In this document: positions 7,977 through 16,109 of the stretch, in pieces | Layout: each line of letters begins with the position of its first letter | Position numbering within the stretch: position 1 is the stretch's first letter | From: Comamonas terrae | GTDB lineage: Bacteria; Pseudomonadota; Gammaproteobacteria; Burkholderiales; Burkholderiaceae_C | DNA: 64,000 bases | Assembly (NCBI RefSeq): GCF_001544075.1 | Contig: NZ_BCNT01000015.1 | Location: 1 to 64,000, forward strand | Direction of reading: 5' to 3' | The notes under the pieces: generated by a model | The model's database searches: none | What the model was told of the DNA's origin: nothing | What the model saw: the letters and a program-made list of their open reading frames with translations, nothing else | Translations under genes and position numbers: made by a program

Positions 7977-9566
7977 ATGGACCTCGATATCGTCGATTTG
8001 TCGCGGCTGCAGTTCGCGATAACGGCGCTCTACCACTTCCTGTTCGTGCCGCTGACGCTGGGCCTGTCCATACTCGTCGCCATCATGGAGACGGTGTACG
8101 TGATGACGGGCCGGGCGATCTGGCGCGACATGACCAAGTTCTGGGGCGTGCTGTTCGGCATCAACTTCGCCATGGGCGTGGCCACGGGCGTGGTGATGGA
8201 GTTCCAGTTCGGCATGAACTGGAGCTACTACAGCCACTATGTGGGCGACATCTTCGGTGCGCCGCTGGCCATCGAAGGACTGATGGCCTTCTTCCTGGAA
8301 GCGACCTTCGTGGGCCTGTTCTTCTTCGGCTGGGACCGGCTGAGCAAGGTCAAGCACCTGGTCGTGACCTGCCTTATGGCCATCGGCACCAATTTCTCGG
8401 CGCTGTGGATTCTGGTGGCCAATGGCTGGATGCAGAACCCCGTGGGCGCTGCGTTCAATCCGCAGACCATGCGCATGGAGGTGACCGATTTCTTTGCCGT
8501 CATCACCAATCCCGTGGCCCAGGCCAAGTTCGTGCACACGGTGTCGGCCGGCTATGTGATGGCTTCGCTGTTCGTGCTCGGCGTCTCGGCCTGGTATGTG
8601 CTCAAGGGGCGCCATCTGCACCTGGCCAAGCGCTCGATGACCGTGGCCGCCTCCTTTGGCCTGGCCGCCTCGCTGTCGGTGGTGGTGCTGGGCGACGAGA
8701 GCGGCTATCTGTCTTCGGAGCACCAGAAGATGAAGCTCGCGTCGATCGAAGCTATGTGGAACACCGAAAAGGCTCCGGCCTCGTTCACGGCCTTCGGCTT
8801 TCCCGACCGCCAGGCGCGCGAGACGCACTTTGCCGTGCATATTCCCTGGGTCATGGGCCTGATCGGCACGCGCTCGCTGACGACCGAGATTCCCGGCATC
8901 AACCAGCTGGTGCAGAACGCCGAGGGCTACATCCGCAGCGGCATCGATGCCTATGACGCGCTGCAGAGCATACGTGCCGCCAAATCGGAAGCCCAGATTC
9001 CCGCCGAGGCGCGCCAGCGCTTCGAGGACAAGGGCGCGAACCTGGGCTATGCACTGCTGCTGATGCGCTACGTGGACGATCCGCGCAAGGCCACCGATGC
9101 GCAGATCCGCCAGGCCGCCATGGACACCGTGCCTCCTGTGGGGCCGCTGTTCTGGACCTTCCGCATCATGGTGGGGCTGGGCATGTTCTTCATCGTGCTG
9201 ACGGCCACCTTCTTCTGGCTGTCCGTGCGCCACCGGCTGGACGCCTATCCGTGGCTTCTCAAGCTGGCCGTGCTGTCCATCCCCTTGCCCTGGATTGCCG
9301 CCGAATGCGGCTGGATCGTGGCCGAACTGGGCCGCCAACCATGGATCATCGAAGGCGTGCTGCCCACGGCCATGGCCGTATCGAACCTGGGCGCGACCAC
9401 GCTGCTGCTGACCATCATCGGCTTTGTGCTGATCTACACCGTGCTGCTGCTGATCGAGATGAAGCTCATGCTGCGCGCCATCCGCAAGGGGCCCGAGCAC
9501 GAGAGCGAGCCTCACCTGAGCTTTTACGAACCCATGATCGAAAAGCTGGCCGGCGCCCGCGGCTGA
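7977..9566 (+). CDS. cydA: Cytochrome bd ubiquinol oxidase subunit I
   Basis: Subunit I carries haems b558, b595 and d and the quinol site of the high-affinity terminal oxidase. Length is 529 residues against 522 in E. coli, with which it aligns throughout. His20 in ALYHFLF is the expected high-spin haem ligand, the histidine in KFVHTVSAGYV and the methionine in FRIMVG are the b558 ligands, and the Q-loop region starts with VLGDESGY. The long C-terminal half of the Q-loop (from about residue 255 to 385) puts it in the long-Q-loop, E. coli-like class. The ATG has an AGAGAAAGGA site. cydB follows after 19 bases. Confidence 0.95.
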   Translation: MDLDIVDLSRLQFAITALYHFLFVPLTLGLSILVAIMETVYVMTGRAIWRDMTKFWGVLFGINFAMGVATGVVMEFQFGMNWSYYSHYVGDIFGAPLAIEGLMAFFLEATFVGLFFFGWDRLSKVKHLVVTCLMAIGTNFSALWILVANGWMQNPVGAAFNPQTMRMEVTDFFAVITNPVAQAKFVHTVSAGYVMASLFVLGVSAWYVLKGRHLHLAKRSMTVAASFGLAASLSVVVLGDESGYLSSEHQKMKLASIEAMWNTEKAPASFTAFGFPDRQARETHFAVHIPWVMGLIGTRSLTTEIPGINQLVQNAEGYIRSGIDAYDALQSIRAAKSEAQIPAEARQRFEDKGANLGYALLLMRYVDDPRKATDAQIRQAAMDTVPPVGPLFWTFRIMVGLGMFFIVLTATFFWLSVRHRLDAYPWLLKLAVLSIPLPWIAAECGWIVAELGRQPWIIEGVLPTAMAVSNLGATTLLLTIIGFVLIYTVLLLIEMKLMLRAIRKGPEHESEPHLSFYEPMIEKLAGARG

Positions 9567-9585
9567 CGGACAAGGAGTACGAAAA

Positions 9586-10740
9586 ATGATCCTGCATGAA
9601 TTGATTGCATATGACGTGCTGCGCGTCATCTGGTGGCTGCTGCTGGGCGTGCTGCTCGTGGGCTTTGCCGTGACCGACGGTTTCGACCTGGGCTCCATGG
9701 GCCTGCTGCGCGCCACGGCCCGCACCGATGTGGAGCGCCGCGTGGTCATCAACTCCGTGGGCCCGGTCTGGGAAGGCAACCAGGTCTGGCTGATCCTGGG
9801 CGGCGGCGCCATCTTCGCGGCCTGGCCCCAGCTGTACGCGGTGTCGTTCTCGGGCTTTTACCTGGCCATGTTCGCCGTGCTGGTGCCGCTGATCCTGCGT
9901 CCCGTGGCCTTCAAGTTCCGCAGCAAGCGCGAGGATGCGGCATGGCGCAACCGCTGGGACTGGGTGCTGTGCATCACGGGCCTGGCACCCGCGCTGCTGT
10001 TCGGCGTGGCCGTGGGCAATGTGATCCTGGGCGTGCCCTTCCGCCTGGGCGAGGACATGCGCATCTACTACGAGGGCTCGTTCTTCGGCCTGCTGACGCC
10101 GTTCGCGCTGCTGTGCGGGCTGGTGTCGCTGTCCATGCTGCTCATGCACGGCGCGGCCTGGCTGGTATTCAAGACGGAAGGCGAAGTCTCGGCCCGCGCC
10201 GCGCGCTATGGCTGCATTGCCGCCGTGGCAACCACGCTGCTGTTCGCCGTGGCCGGCATCTGGCTGGCCACCGGCATCAACGGCTATGCCATCACCAGCG
10301 AGATCCAACCGGCCGGCCCATCCAACCCGCTGAACAAGACCGCCGTGGTGGCCGCCGGCGCCTGGATGGCCAACTTCAAGGCCCAGCCGCTGCTGTGGCT
10401 GGTGCCGGGCCTGGGCCTGGTCATGCCGCTGATCGTGGCCCTGGGCCTGCGCGGGCGCCGCGAGTGGCTGGCGCTGCTGGGTAGCGGCCTGGCCGTGGCC
10501 GGCATCATCCTCACCGTGGGCGCGGCCATGTTCCCCATGATCCTGCCCTCGACCATCGATCCGCGCTTCAGCCTGACGGTCTGGGATTCGTCCTCCAGCC
10601 ATGTGACGCTGTTCATCATGCTGGTGTGCGTGCTGATCTTCCTGCCGCTGATCCTGGCCTACACCAGCTGGGTGTACTCGGTGCTGCGCGGCAAGGTGGA
10701 TCCGGTGGCCATTGCCACGGGCCAGGGACATTCGTATTGA
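9586..10740 (+). CDS. cydB: Cytochrome bd ubiquinol oxidase subunit II
   Basis: Integral membrane subunit of 384 residues (E. coli 379). The family marks FAVTDGFDLGSMGLL and GPVWEGNQVWLILGGGA are near the N-terminus and YTSWVYSVLRG near the C-terminus. It stabilises CydA in the inner membrane. An AAGGAG site sits 8 bases before the ATG. A 20-base gap leads to the small subunit gene cydX, so all five genes look like one transcription unit. Confidence 0.95.
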   Translation: MILHELIAYDVLRVIWWLLLGVLLVGFAVTDGFDLGSMGLLRATARTDVERRVVINSVGPVWEGNQVWLILGGGAIFAAWPQLYAVSFSGFYLAMFAVLVPLILRPVAFKFRSKREDAAWRNRWDWVLCITGLAPALLFGVAVGNVILGVPFRLGEDMRIYYEGSFFGLLTPFALLCGLVSLSMLLMHGAAWLVFKTEGEVSARAARYGCIAAVATTLLFAVAGIWLATGINGYAITSEIQPAGPSNPLNKTAVVAAGAWMANFKAQPLLWLVPGLGLVMPLIVALGLRGRREWLALLGSGLAVAGIILTVGAAMFPMILPSTIDPRFSLTVWDSSSSHVTLFIMLVCVLIFLPLILAYTSWVYSVLRGKVDPVAIATGQGHSY

Positions 10741-10760
10741 TTCGGGGAAAGGAGAAAACT

Positions 10761-10901
10761 ATGTGGTACTTCGCCTGGCTGCTGGGCCTGCCGCTGGCCG
10801 CGGCATTTGCGGTGCTCAACGCGATGTGGTTCGAACTGATGGATGACGAGGCAACGCGCCGCCGCATCCTGCAGCGCACCGGTTCGGGGCCCGACGCCTG
10901 A
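10761..10901 (+). CDS. cydX: Cytochrome bd small subunit CydX (YbgT family)
   Basis: A 46-residue protein with the diagnostic start MWYFAWLLGLPLA, one transmembrane helix and a short acidic then basic tail (ELMDDEATRRR). CydX binds the CydAB complex and stabilises its haems. An AAGGAGA site lies 7 bases before the ATG, and the gene is 20 bases after cydB. It is easily missed by gene callers because of its size. A strong terminator follows 21 bases after the stop, ending the operon. Confidence 0.9.
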   Translation: MWYFAWLLGLPLAAAFAVLNAMWFELMDDEATRRRILQRTGSGPDA

Positions 10902-10922
10902 CCGGATTCCGGCTCCCATGTG

Positions 10923-10956
10923 AAAGCCCGGCCTGCCTGTGCAGGCCGGGCTTTTT
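10923..10956 (+). terminator. Rho-independent terminator of the cyd operon
   Basis: AAAGCCCGGCCTGC pairs with GCAGGCCGGGCTTT over a four-base loop and is followed by a T run. The stem is 14 bp without mismatch. Confidence 0.9.
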
Positions 10957-11072
10957 GCCGGCTGCAGTTGCATTGCGTTGCAACAAAGAAACCGTGCGCG
11001 CCGGAGATGGCCGCTCCCGCATGGCAAATGCCTTTAAGGTAGGCGGCGTCTGCTGTTTCTGGAGGAAAACCG

Positions 11073-11993
11073 ATGGAAGAGGAAAACGGGTCCATGGAAC
11101 CCATTTCCCGTCAATATCAGCGCGAGCGCAGACGCGGGGGCAAGGGCAGGGCGGCCGTGCTGGTGCTGCTCGTGGCCGTGGCGGGTTATGGCGCATGGCG
11201 CTACGTGTATCGTGCCCAGGCGCCGGCACCTGCGGCTGTGCCTTCGGCCGAGCCGGCATCTCCCGCAGTGACGCCGCCCCAACCGACCGACAAGGCGGCG
11301 CCGGCGCAGCCCGGCGAAGAGCACCATCCTCTGCAGCCCGAGGCCGACAGCAAGGGCAATCCTCCGCTGGCTCCCGGTGCCGATGCGGCGCTGGAGGATG
11401 CGGTGACGCAGTGGCTGGGCAAGGAGCGCAGCCTGCGCTTCGTGGCGACGGACGGGCTTTCGCGCCGCATCGTTGCCACCATCGACAACCTGCCGCGCAG
11501 CCAGGCCGCTTCGCGCCTGTGGCCGCTGTTCCCGGTGGGCGGGCGCCTGGCCGTGCAGGAGACCGGCGCCGGCCTGCAGATCTCGCCGGACAATGCCGCG
11601 CGCTACGACGCCGTGGTCGGCTTTGTCAGCGGCATCGATCCGGTGCAGGCTGCAGCACTATACAAGCGCATCTACCCGGTGCTGCAGCACAGCTACGAAG
11701 AACTCGGCTATCCGGGCAGGCAGTTCAACGACCGGCTGGTCGCCGTGATCGACCATCTGCTGCAGACGCCGGAACCGGACCGGCCGCTGGCCCTGAAACT
11801 GGTGCAGGTGCAGGGCCAGGTGGCGCCACAGCAGCCCTGGCTGCGCTACGAATTCGCCGACCCCCAGCTGCAGTCGCTGTCGGCGGGGCAGAAGATTCTG
11901 CTGCGCATGGGGCGCGAGCATGCGCATCGCGTCAAGGCCGTGCTGCAGGCCGTACGCGCGCAGATCGCCGCGCCAGGGCAGCCTTCGAGCTGA
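11073..11993 (+). CDS. DUF3014-type membrane-anchored protein
   Basis: Protein of 306 residues with unknown function. A basic stretch (residues 15-25) precedes one hydrophobic segment (AAVLVLLVAVAGYGAWRYV, about 27-45). A Pro/Ala-rich linker follows, then a soluble domain from about residue 100 that contains RRIVATIDNLPR, a pattern I associate with DUF3014. It most likely sits in the inner membrane with the domain in the periplasm. The ATG has a GGAGGAAA site. It follows the cyd terminator, so it is probably transcribed alone. Family assignment is from memory of the pattern. Confidence 0.7.
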   Translation: MEEENGSMEPISRQYQRERRRGGKGRAAVLVLLVAVAGYGAWRYVYRAQAPAPAAVPSAEPASPAVTPPQPTDKAAPAQPGEEHHPLQPEADSKGNPPLAPGADAALEDAVTQWLGKERSLRFVATDGLSRRIVATIDNLPRSQAASRLWPLFPVGGRLAVQETGAGLQISPDNAARYDAVVGFVSGIDPVQAAALYKRIYPVLQHSYEELGYPGRQFNDRLVAVIDHLLQTPEPDRPLALKLVQVQGQVAPQQPWLRYEFADPQLQSLSAGQKILLRMGREHAHRVKAVLQAVRAQIAAPGQPSS

Positions 11994-12012
11994 GGGGAAA
12001 AGTGCGCGGCGC

Positions 12013-12040
12013 ACAAAAAAGGCTTGCATCTGCAAGCCTT
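12013..12040 (-). terminator. Rho-independent terminator on the minus strand
   Basis: AAGGCTTGCA and TGCAAGCCTT form a 10-bp stem with a two-base nominal loop. Read on the minus strand it is followed by six T, fitting the end of the GbsR/MarR-type regulator gene. Confidence 0.75.
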
Positions 12041-12074
12041 CTGGCGGGGCGCGGCGGAAAAGGGGCGGGATGGC

Positions 12075-12674
12075 TCAGGAGGCCGCGGGCTCTCGCGGTT
12101 CCCTGCTGCGCGAGGCGCCCGTGATCTTGTCCTTGAGATCGAGCAGCCGCGTGACGGCCGTGCCCATGCCCATGAGCTGCATGGCGGTCTCGGGCGAGAG
12201 GCGCTGCACGTCGTCGAACCAGCTCATCAGCCGGTCGATGAGTTCGTGCATCTCGCGCATGCGCTGCTGGGCATAGCGGTCCTCGTCGGTGGTCGCTTCT
12301 TCGAGCATGGCCGCGCGCAGCATGGATTGCGTGGGCTCGATTTCGCGGCGGCGGCGCTCCTCGGCCAGCCGCTTGAAGATCTCCCAGACTTCCTGCGGTG
12401 CCTGGAAGTATTCACGCCGGTCGCCGGGCTGATGGCGCAGCTGCACCAGCCGCCATGCCTGCAATTCCTTGAGGCCCATGCTCACATTGGAGCGCGAGAA
12501 CTCCAGCGTCTCGGCAATCTGATCGGCATTGAGCGGCTCTGGCGACAGGAACAGCAGCGCGTAGATCTGCCCTACGGTGCGGTTGATGCCCCAGCGGCTG
12601 CCCATTTCCCCGAAATGTGAAACAAACTGCCGGCTCAGCTCCGAAAGTGGTTTGGCTTGCGTCATGGCCTCCAT
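12075..12674 (-). CDS. GbsR/MarR family transcriptional regulator
   Basis: DNA-binding protein of 199 residues. A winged helix covers about residues 35-100, with GINRTVGQIYALLFLSPEPL, then TLEFSRSNVSMGLKELQAW as the recognition region and RREYFQAP as the wing. A helical C-terminal half (about 110-180) likely mediates dimerisation. The pattern matches the GbsR group within the MarR superfamily. The ATG at 12674 has AAAGG a few bases upstream; the ATG at 12665 has GGAGG too close, and a far upstream ATG at 12710 lacks support. The gene is flanked by its own minus-strand terminator. The nearest divergent gene is a membrane acyltransferase; regulation of it is possible but unproven. Confidence 0.85.
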   Translation of the reverse strand: MEAMTQAKPLSELSRQFVSHFGEMGSRWGINRTVGQIYALLFLSPEPLNADQIAETLEFSRSNVSMGLKELQAWRLVQLRHQPGDRREYFQAPQEVWEIFKRLAEERRRREIEPTQSMLRAAMLEEATTDEDRYAQQRMREMHELIDRLMSWFDDVQRLSPETAMQLMGMGTAVTRLLDLKDKITGASRSREPREPAAS

Positions 12675-12923
12675 TGTGCCTTTGCCCGGCGGCGCGGCCG
12701 GATGCGCCACGTCAAGCGCAGGCTTGCCGGCCAGGGGTGGATCGCTGTTGCAATGAAATCACCGGCTGCCGGTTTGATTTACAAAAAGTTTAATGCTCGT
12801 CAGCAAATTGTTGGCAATAGGCGCAAAATCGCGTCCTTGCTGCATTTTTACCGCCGGGCATGACATGCATCCTGGGTCCGGCCTTGCCGCTGGAGCTGTT
12901 GCAGGCGCCGCGGCCACGATTAC

Positions 12924-14096
12924 ATGGCAAACAGTTCAACCTCCTCCGCGTCCCGCAGTGCGCTGATCGACTGCACCAAGGGCCTGGCCTGCGCGGCCAT
13001 CGTCTGGCACCACCTGGCTTTCTACGGCCCTATGTCCGATGTGGCCCACCCCGCCATGCCCGAAGTGCTGGACTGGCTCTATGAATATGCGCGCATGGCC
13101 GTGCAGGTCTTCCTGGTGCTGGGCGGCTATCTGGCCGCCGCCAGCTTGGCACCCATGGGGTCGGCCAAGTTCGATGCGCCTTTTCCCAAGATCGGCAAGC
13201 GCTTTGTGCGCTTGGTCGTGCCCTATGCGGTGGCCCTGGTGGTGACCATCATCGTTTCCGCCGCCATCCGTCCCTGGTTCGACCACGAATCGGTCTCGGC
13301 CGATCCCGGCCTGTGGCAGCTGCTGGCCCATGCACTGCTGCTGCAGAACATCGTAGGCGAGGAATCGCTGTCGGCCGGCGTCTGGTATGTGTCCATCGAT
13401 TTCCAGCTGTTTGCGCTGAGCACCTTGCTGCTGGCCGGCGTGCGCTGGGCCGGCAGGGCCGCATCCCGGCGCTGGGGCCGGCAGGCCGTTGCCGCCTGGT
13501 GGCCCTGGGCGCTGACGGGCGCGCAGGCCCTGGTGGTGCTGGGCGTGGCCGCATCGCTGTACGGCTTCAATCGCGATGCCGACTGGGACGTCTGGGCCGT
13601 GTACTTCTTCGGTGCCTACGGCCTGGGCATGATGGCCTTCTGGGCCGTGCAGGCCGACAGGCGTTCCACGGCCTGGAGCTGGGCCATGCTGATCGCGGCC
13701 CTGGTGATCTCGGCGCTGGTGCTGGAGTGGCGCGATCGCATTGCGCTGGCCGGCGCCACGGCGCTGCTGCTCATCGTCGCCATGCGCACCCCGGCGCTCG
13801 CCCGGTGGCCGGGGCTGGCGCTGCTGCGCCGCCTGGGCCAGATTTCCTATTCGGTGTTCCTGATCCATTTTTCGGTCTGCCTGCTGGTCAATGCCGTGGA
13901 AAGCCATTTCTGGCCGACCTCGATTCCCGCTGCGCTGGTCGGCATGGTGTCGGCATTCGTGCTGTCGATTGCGGCCGGCTACCTGCTCTACCAGAAGATC
14001 GAGCGCCATGTGCCGTCCTGGCACGAGGCGCTGCGCTGGCAGGCCGGCCTGATCGGCGCGGGCCTGCTGACGGCCGTGGTGGCAGGCTTGCGCTGA
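12924..14096 (+). CDS. Acyltransferase family 3 membrane protein
   Basis: Predicted inner-membrane acyltransferase of 390 residues with about ten hydrophobic segments. The N-terminal CTKGLACAAIVWHHLAFYG holds the family His (WHH), and VFLVLGGYL is the second family motif. Members O-acetylate or acylate sugars in surface polysaccharides, lipopolysaccharide or peptidoglycan. The C-terminal half has the usual FSVCLLV and YQKIERH stretches. No clear ribosome-binding site precedes the ATG. Glycan genes are absent nearby, so the acceptor is unknown. Confidence 0.85.
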   Translation: MANSSTSSASRSALIDCTKGLACAAIVWHHLAFYGPMSDVAHPAMPEVLDWLYEYARMAVQVFLVLGGYLAAASLAPMGSAKFDAPFPKIGKRFVRLVVPYAVALVVTIIVSAAIRPWFDHESVSADPGLWQLLAHALLLQNIVGEESLSAGVWYVSIDFQLFALSTLLLAGVRWAGRAASRRWGRQAVAAWWPWALTGAQALVVLGVAASLYGFNRDADWDVWAVYFFGAYGLGMMAFWAVQADRRSTAWSWAMLIAALVISALVLEWRDRIALAGATALLLIVAMRTPALARWPGLALLRRLGQISYSVFLIHFSVCLLVNAVESHFWPTSIPAALVGMVSAFVLSIAAGYLLYQKIERHVPSWHEALRWQAGLIGAGLLTAVVAGLR

Positions 14097-14122
14097 AGGC
14101 GCAGGCTTGTTGCCTGATGCAC

Positions 14123-14155
14123 AAAAAAAGCAGCTTTCAAAGCTGCTTTTTTTGT
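14123..14155. terminator. Bidirectional Rho-independent terminator
   Basis: AAGCAGCTTT and AAAGCTGCTT pair around a short loop, with A runs before and T runs after. It serves the convergent acyltransferase gene and the rnk-like gene. Confidence 0.85.
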
Positions 14156-14176
14156 TGAGAGGCGGGGTGCAGGCCT

Positions 14177-14584
14177 TCAGCGGTGCAGCTCGCCGGCGCT
14201 CTCGGGCTGGAAGTCGATGCCGTCCACGCGCACCGTGACCTGGCCCGTGGGGCTGGGCATCTGGAACTGGTCGCCCACCGACAGGCCCAGCAGCGCAATG
14301 CCCACCGGTGCGAACACGGACACCTTGTCGGGACTGCCGTCCATGTCCTTGGGGTAGACCAGGGTCAGCGTGTTGGTCTTGCCGGACTCCAGCAGCGTGA
14401 AGCGCACGGTGGAGTTCATGGTCACCAGATTGGCCGGAATTTCCGCCGGTTCCAGCACGTCGGCGCGGTCCAGCTCGGCCTCCAGCGCGGCGCGGCCCGG
14501 AAAACTGCCGGCCTGCTTTTCCAGCAGGGCTTCGATGCGCTCCAGATCCAAGGACGACAAAGTGATGTGGGGCTTGCGCTCCAT
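14177..14584 (-). CDS. rnk: Rnk-type nucleoside diphosphate kinase regulator, GreA/B C-terminal domain
   Basis: A 135-residue protein with a short N-terminal helical part (DLERIEALLEKQ) and a C-terminal GreA/GreB-type FKBP-like domain. The domain contains TLVYPKD, FAPVGIALLGLSVGD and TVRVDGID. Rnk-type proteins bind RNA polymerase near the secondary channel but lack the long acidic coiled coil of GreA. The ATG at 14584 has a strong AAGGGAGT site, so the longer reading from 14701 is rejected. The leader contains a terminator-like hairpin and an NtrC-like palindrome. Confidence 0.8.
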   Translation of the reverse strand: MERKPHITLSSLDLERIEALLEKQAGSFPGRAALEAELDRADVLEPAEIPANLVTMNSTVRFTLLESGKTNTLTLVYPKDMDGSPDKVSVFAPVGIALLGLSVGDQFQMPSPTGQVTVRVDGIDFQPESAGELHR

Positions 14585-14648
14585 GATGTGACTCCCTTGC
14601 AAGGTGGTGTGATCCTGCGGGCGCGGAGAAAACAGCTTGCGCCAACGG

Positions 14649-14680
14649 AAAAAAGCCCGGGCAACGGGGTTGTCCGGGCC
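14649..14680 (-). terminator. Terminator-like hairpin in the leader of the rnk-like gene, minus strand
   Basis: On the minus strand GCCCGGACAAC pairs with GTTGCCCGGGC (one mismatch), followed by six T. It lies 65 bases upstream of the rnk-like start. No minus-strand gene to the right needs it, so it may end a short untranslated RNA or attenuate a longer rnk transcript. Confidence 0.55.
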
Positions 14681-14693
14681 AAGGCATTTGAAA

Positions 14694-14710
14694 AGCACCA
14701 AGTTGGTGCA
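14694..14710 (-). promoter_or_regulatory. NtrC-like palindrome
   Basis: Minus strand TGCACC-AACTT-GGTGCT fits the NtrC (GlnG) consensus TGCACC-N5-GGTGCA except for the last base. The same palindrome can also fold as a 6-bp hairpin followed by TTTT. No convincing sigma-54 promoter was found next to it. Confidence 0.35.
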
Positions 14711-14900
14711 TTGCAGCCATTGTGTGGGCAGCGGCCATGAAAGCCAAGGCTTCTCGCACGGCGCCAGTGCGGATTGCTTGCCATTTTGGCGGTTTTGCTC
14801 TAGTTAAGTGAGCTGGCTTCGCTTGACCGGTGGGCGCTGGCGTGGAATTCGGTACGTGGCCGCAAAAATGTTTGCCATGGTTGGCGCGGCAGTGTTTGCA

Positions 14901-14930
14901 GATTCAACTGTATTTATATACAGTTGAATC
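14901..14930 (+). promoter_or_regulatory. LexA-type SOS box inside a 30-base perfect palindrome
   Basis: Perfect 13-base arms (GATTCAACTGTAT and its complement) flank TTAT. The core CTGT-N8-ACAG at 14908-14923 matches the proteobacterial LexA consensus with an AT-rich centre. It ends directly before the ATG of the radical SAM gene, and the AT-rich core may overlap the -10 region, so a bound repressor would block transcription. Confidence 0.8.
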
Positions 14931-16109
14931 ATGCAAAGCCCATATTCATCCGCTCGCCCAGGGCGCCATGCCGAGTGCTTGCCGGACGAAGGGCAGGGCG
15001 AGCCCGTGCGTCTGCTCCAGCCCTTGCAGGCGCTCAAGGGCAGGGGCTCGGCCAGTTTCATCGCGCACCGTTTTGCCCGGGATGCCCGGGAGGCCTTCGA
15101 CGACGGCTGGGAGGAGGCAGGCAGCGAAGAGGCGCTGGCAGCGCTGCAGACCACGCTGGAATGGGAGCAGGCCCGCTCGGCGCTGAGCCGCCATGATTCG
15201 CCCGATCTCCCCTTCCATTTCGGGCTCAATCCCTACAGGGGGTGCGAGCACGGCTGCATCTACTGCTACGCCCGGCCCACGCACAGCTACCTGGGCTATT
15301 CGCCGGGCCTGGATTTCGAGACCCGGCTGATCGCCAAGGAAAACCTGCCCCAGCTGCTGCGCACGGAACTCTCGCGCCCCAGCCATGTGGCGGCACCCGT
15401 CATGCTGGGCTCGGTCACCGACTGCTACCAGCCCATAGAGCGCGAGGTCGGGCTCACGCGCCGGCTGATCGAGGTGCTGGCCGAGGCGCGGCATCCGTTT
15501 TCCATCGTCACCAAGGGCAGCGGCGTCGAGCGCGACCTGGACCTGCTGGCGCCGCTGGCCAGGCAAGGGCTGGTGGCCGTGTATGTCACCATCACCACCT
15601 TGCAGCCCGAGCTGGCGCGCCGGCTGGAGCCGCGCGCGGCCGCGCCCCATCGGCGATTGCGCACCGTGCGAACGCTGGCCCAGGCCGGTATTCCCGTAGG
15701 CGTGAGTCTGGCGCCGCAGATCCCGTTCCTCAACGACGATATGGAACAGGTGCTGGCTGCCGCTGCCGAGGCCGGCGCGCGCCAGGCGTTCTACACCGTG
15801 CTGCGCCTGCCCTGGGAAGTGGCGCCGCTGTTCGAGCAGTGGCTGCAGCTGCACTATCCCGACCGCGCCGCACGCGTGATGGAGCGCGTACGCGATCTGC
15901 ACGGCATGGACGCGCAGGACAGGGCGCAGGGCAGAAGCTACCAGAGCCGCTTCGGCCAGCGCATGAAAGGCACGGGCCTCTGGTCCGACATGCTGGCCCA
16001 GCGCTTTGCCCTGGCCTGCCGCCGGCTGGGCCTGAACCGGGAGCGCGTGCAGCTGGACTGCAGCCAGTACCATCCGTCGCTGCTGCAGGCCCAGCGCAGC
16101 CTGTTCTAG
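14931..16109 (+). CDS. PA0069-family radical SAM protein
   Basis: Radical S-adenosylmethionine enzyme of 392 residues related to the SplB group. The 4Fe-4S cluster motif is in NPYRGCEHGCIYCYARPTH near residue 100. The conserved start of the family, ALKGRGSASFIAHRF, begins near residue 34, and DCSQYHPS lies near the C-terminus. The ATG at 14931 follows the LexA palindrome by one base, so the transcript may be nearly leaderless; a GTG at 15006 just before the conserved region is an alternative. The box implies induction by DNA damage. The reaction is unknown; kinship to spore photoproduct lyase fits a DNA-lesion role but does not prove it. Confidence 0.85.
   Translation: MQSPYSSARPGRHAECLPDEGQGEPVRLLQPLQALKGRGSASFIAHRFARDAREAFDDGWEEAGSEEALAALQTTLEWEQARSALSRHDSPDLPFHFGLNPYRGCEHGCIYCYARPTHSYLGYSPGLDFETRLIAKENLPQLLRTELSRPSHVAAPVMLGSVTDCYQPIEREVGLTRRLIEVLAEARHPFSIVTKGSGVERDLDLLAPLARQGLVAVYVTITTLQPELARRLEPRAAAPHRRLRTVRTLAQAGIPVGVSLAPQIPFLNDDMEQVLAAAAEAGARQAFYTVLRLPWEVAPLFEQWLQLHYPDRAARVMERVRDLHGMDAQDRAQGRSYQSRFGQRMKGTGLWSDMLAQRFALACRRLGLNRERVQLDCSQYHPSLLQAQRSLF

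Noticed and set aside
7005-9812. A 935-codon open frame on the minus strand across cydC and cydA
   Set aside because: It is antisense to two genes with unmistakable motifs. High GC content removes stop codons in the opposite frames, and its translation is low-complexity without a family pattern.
14640-14720. Sigma-54 promoter next to the NtrC-like palindrome
   Set aside because: Only a loose GG-N10-GC pair could be found, without the surrounding consensus bases.
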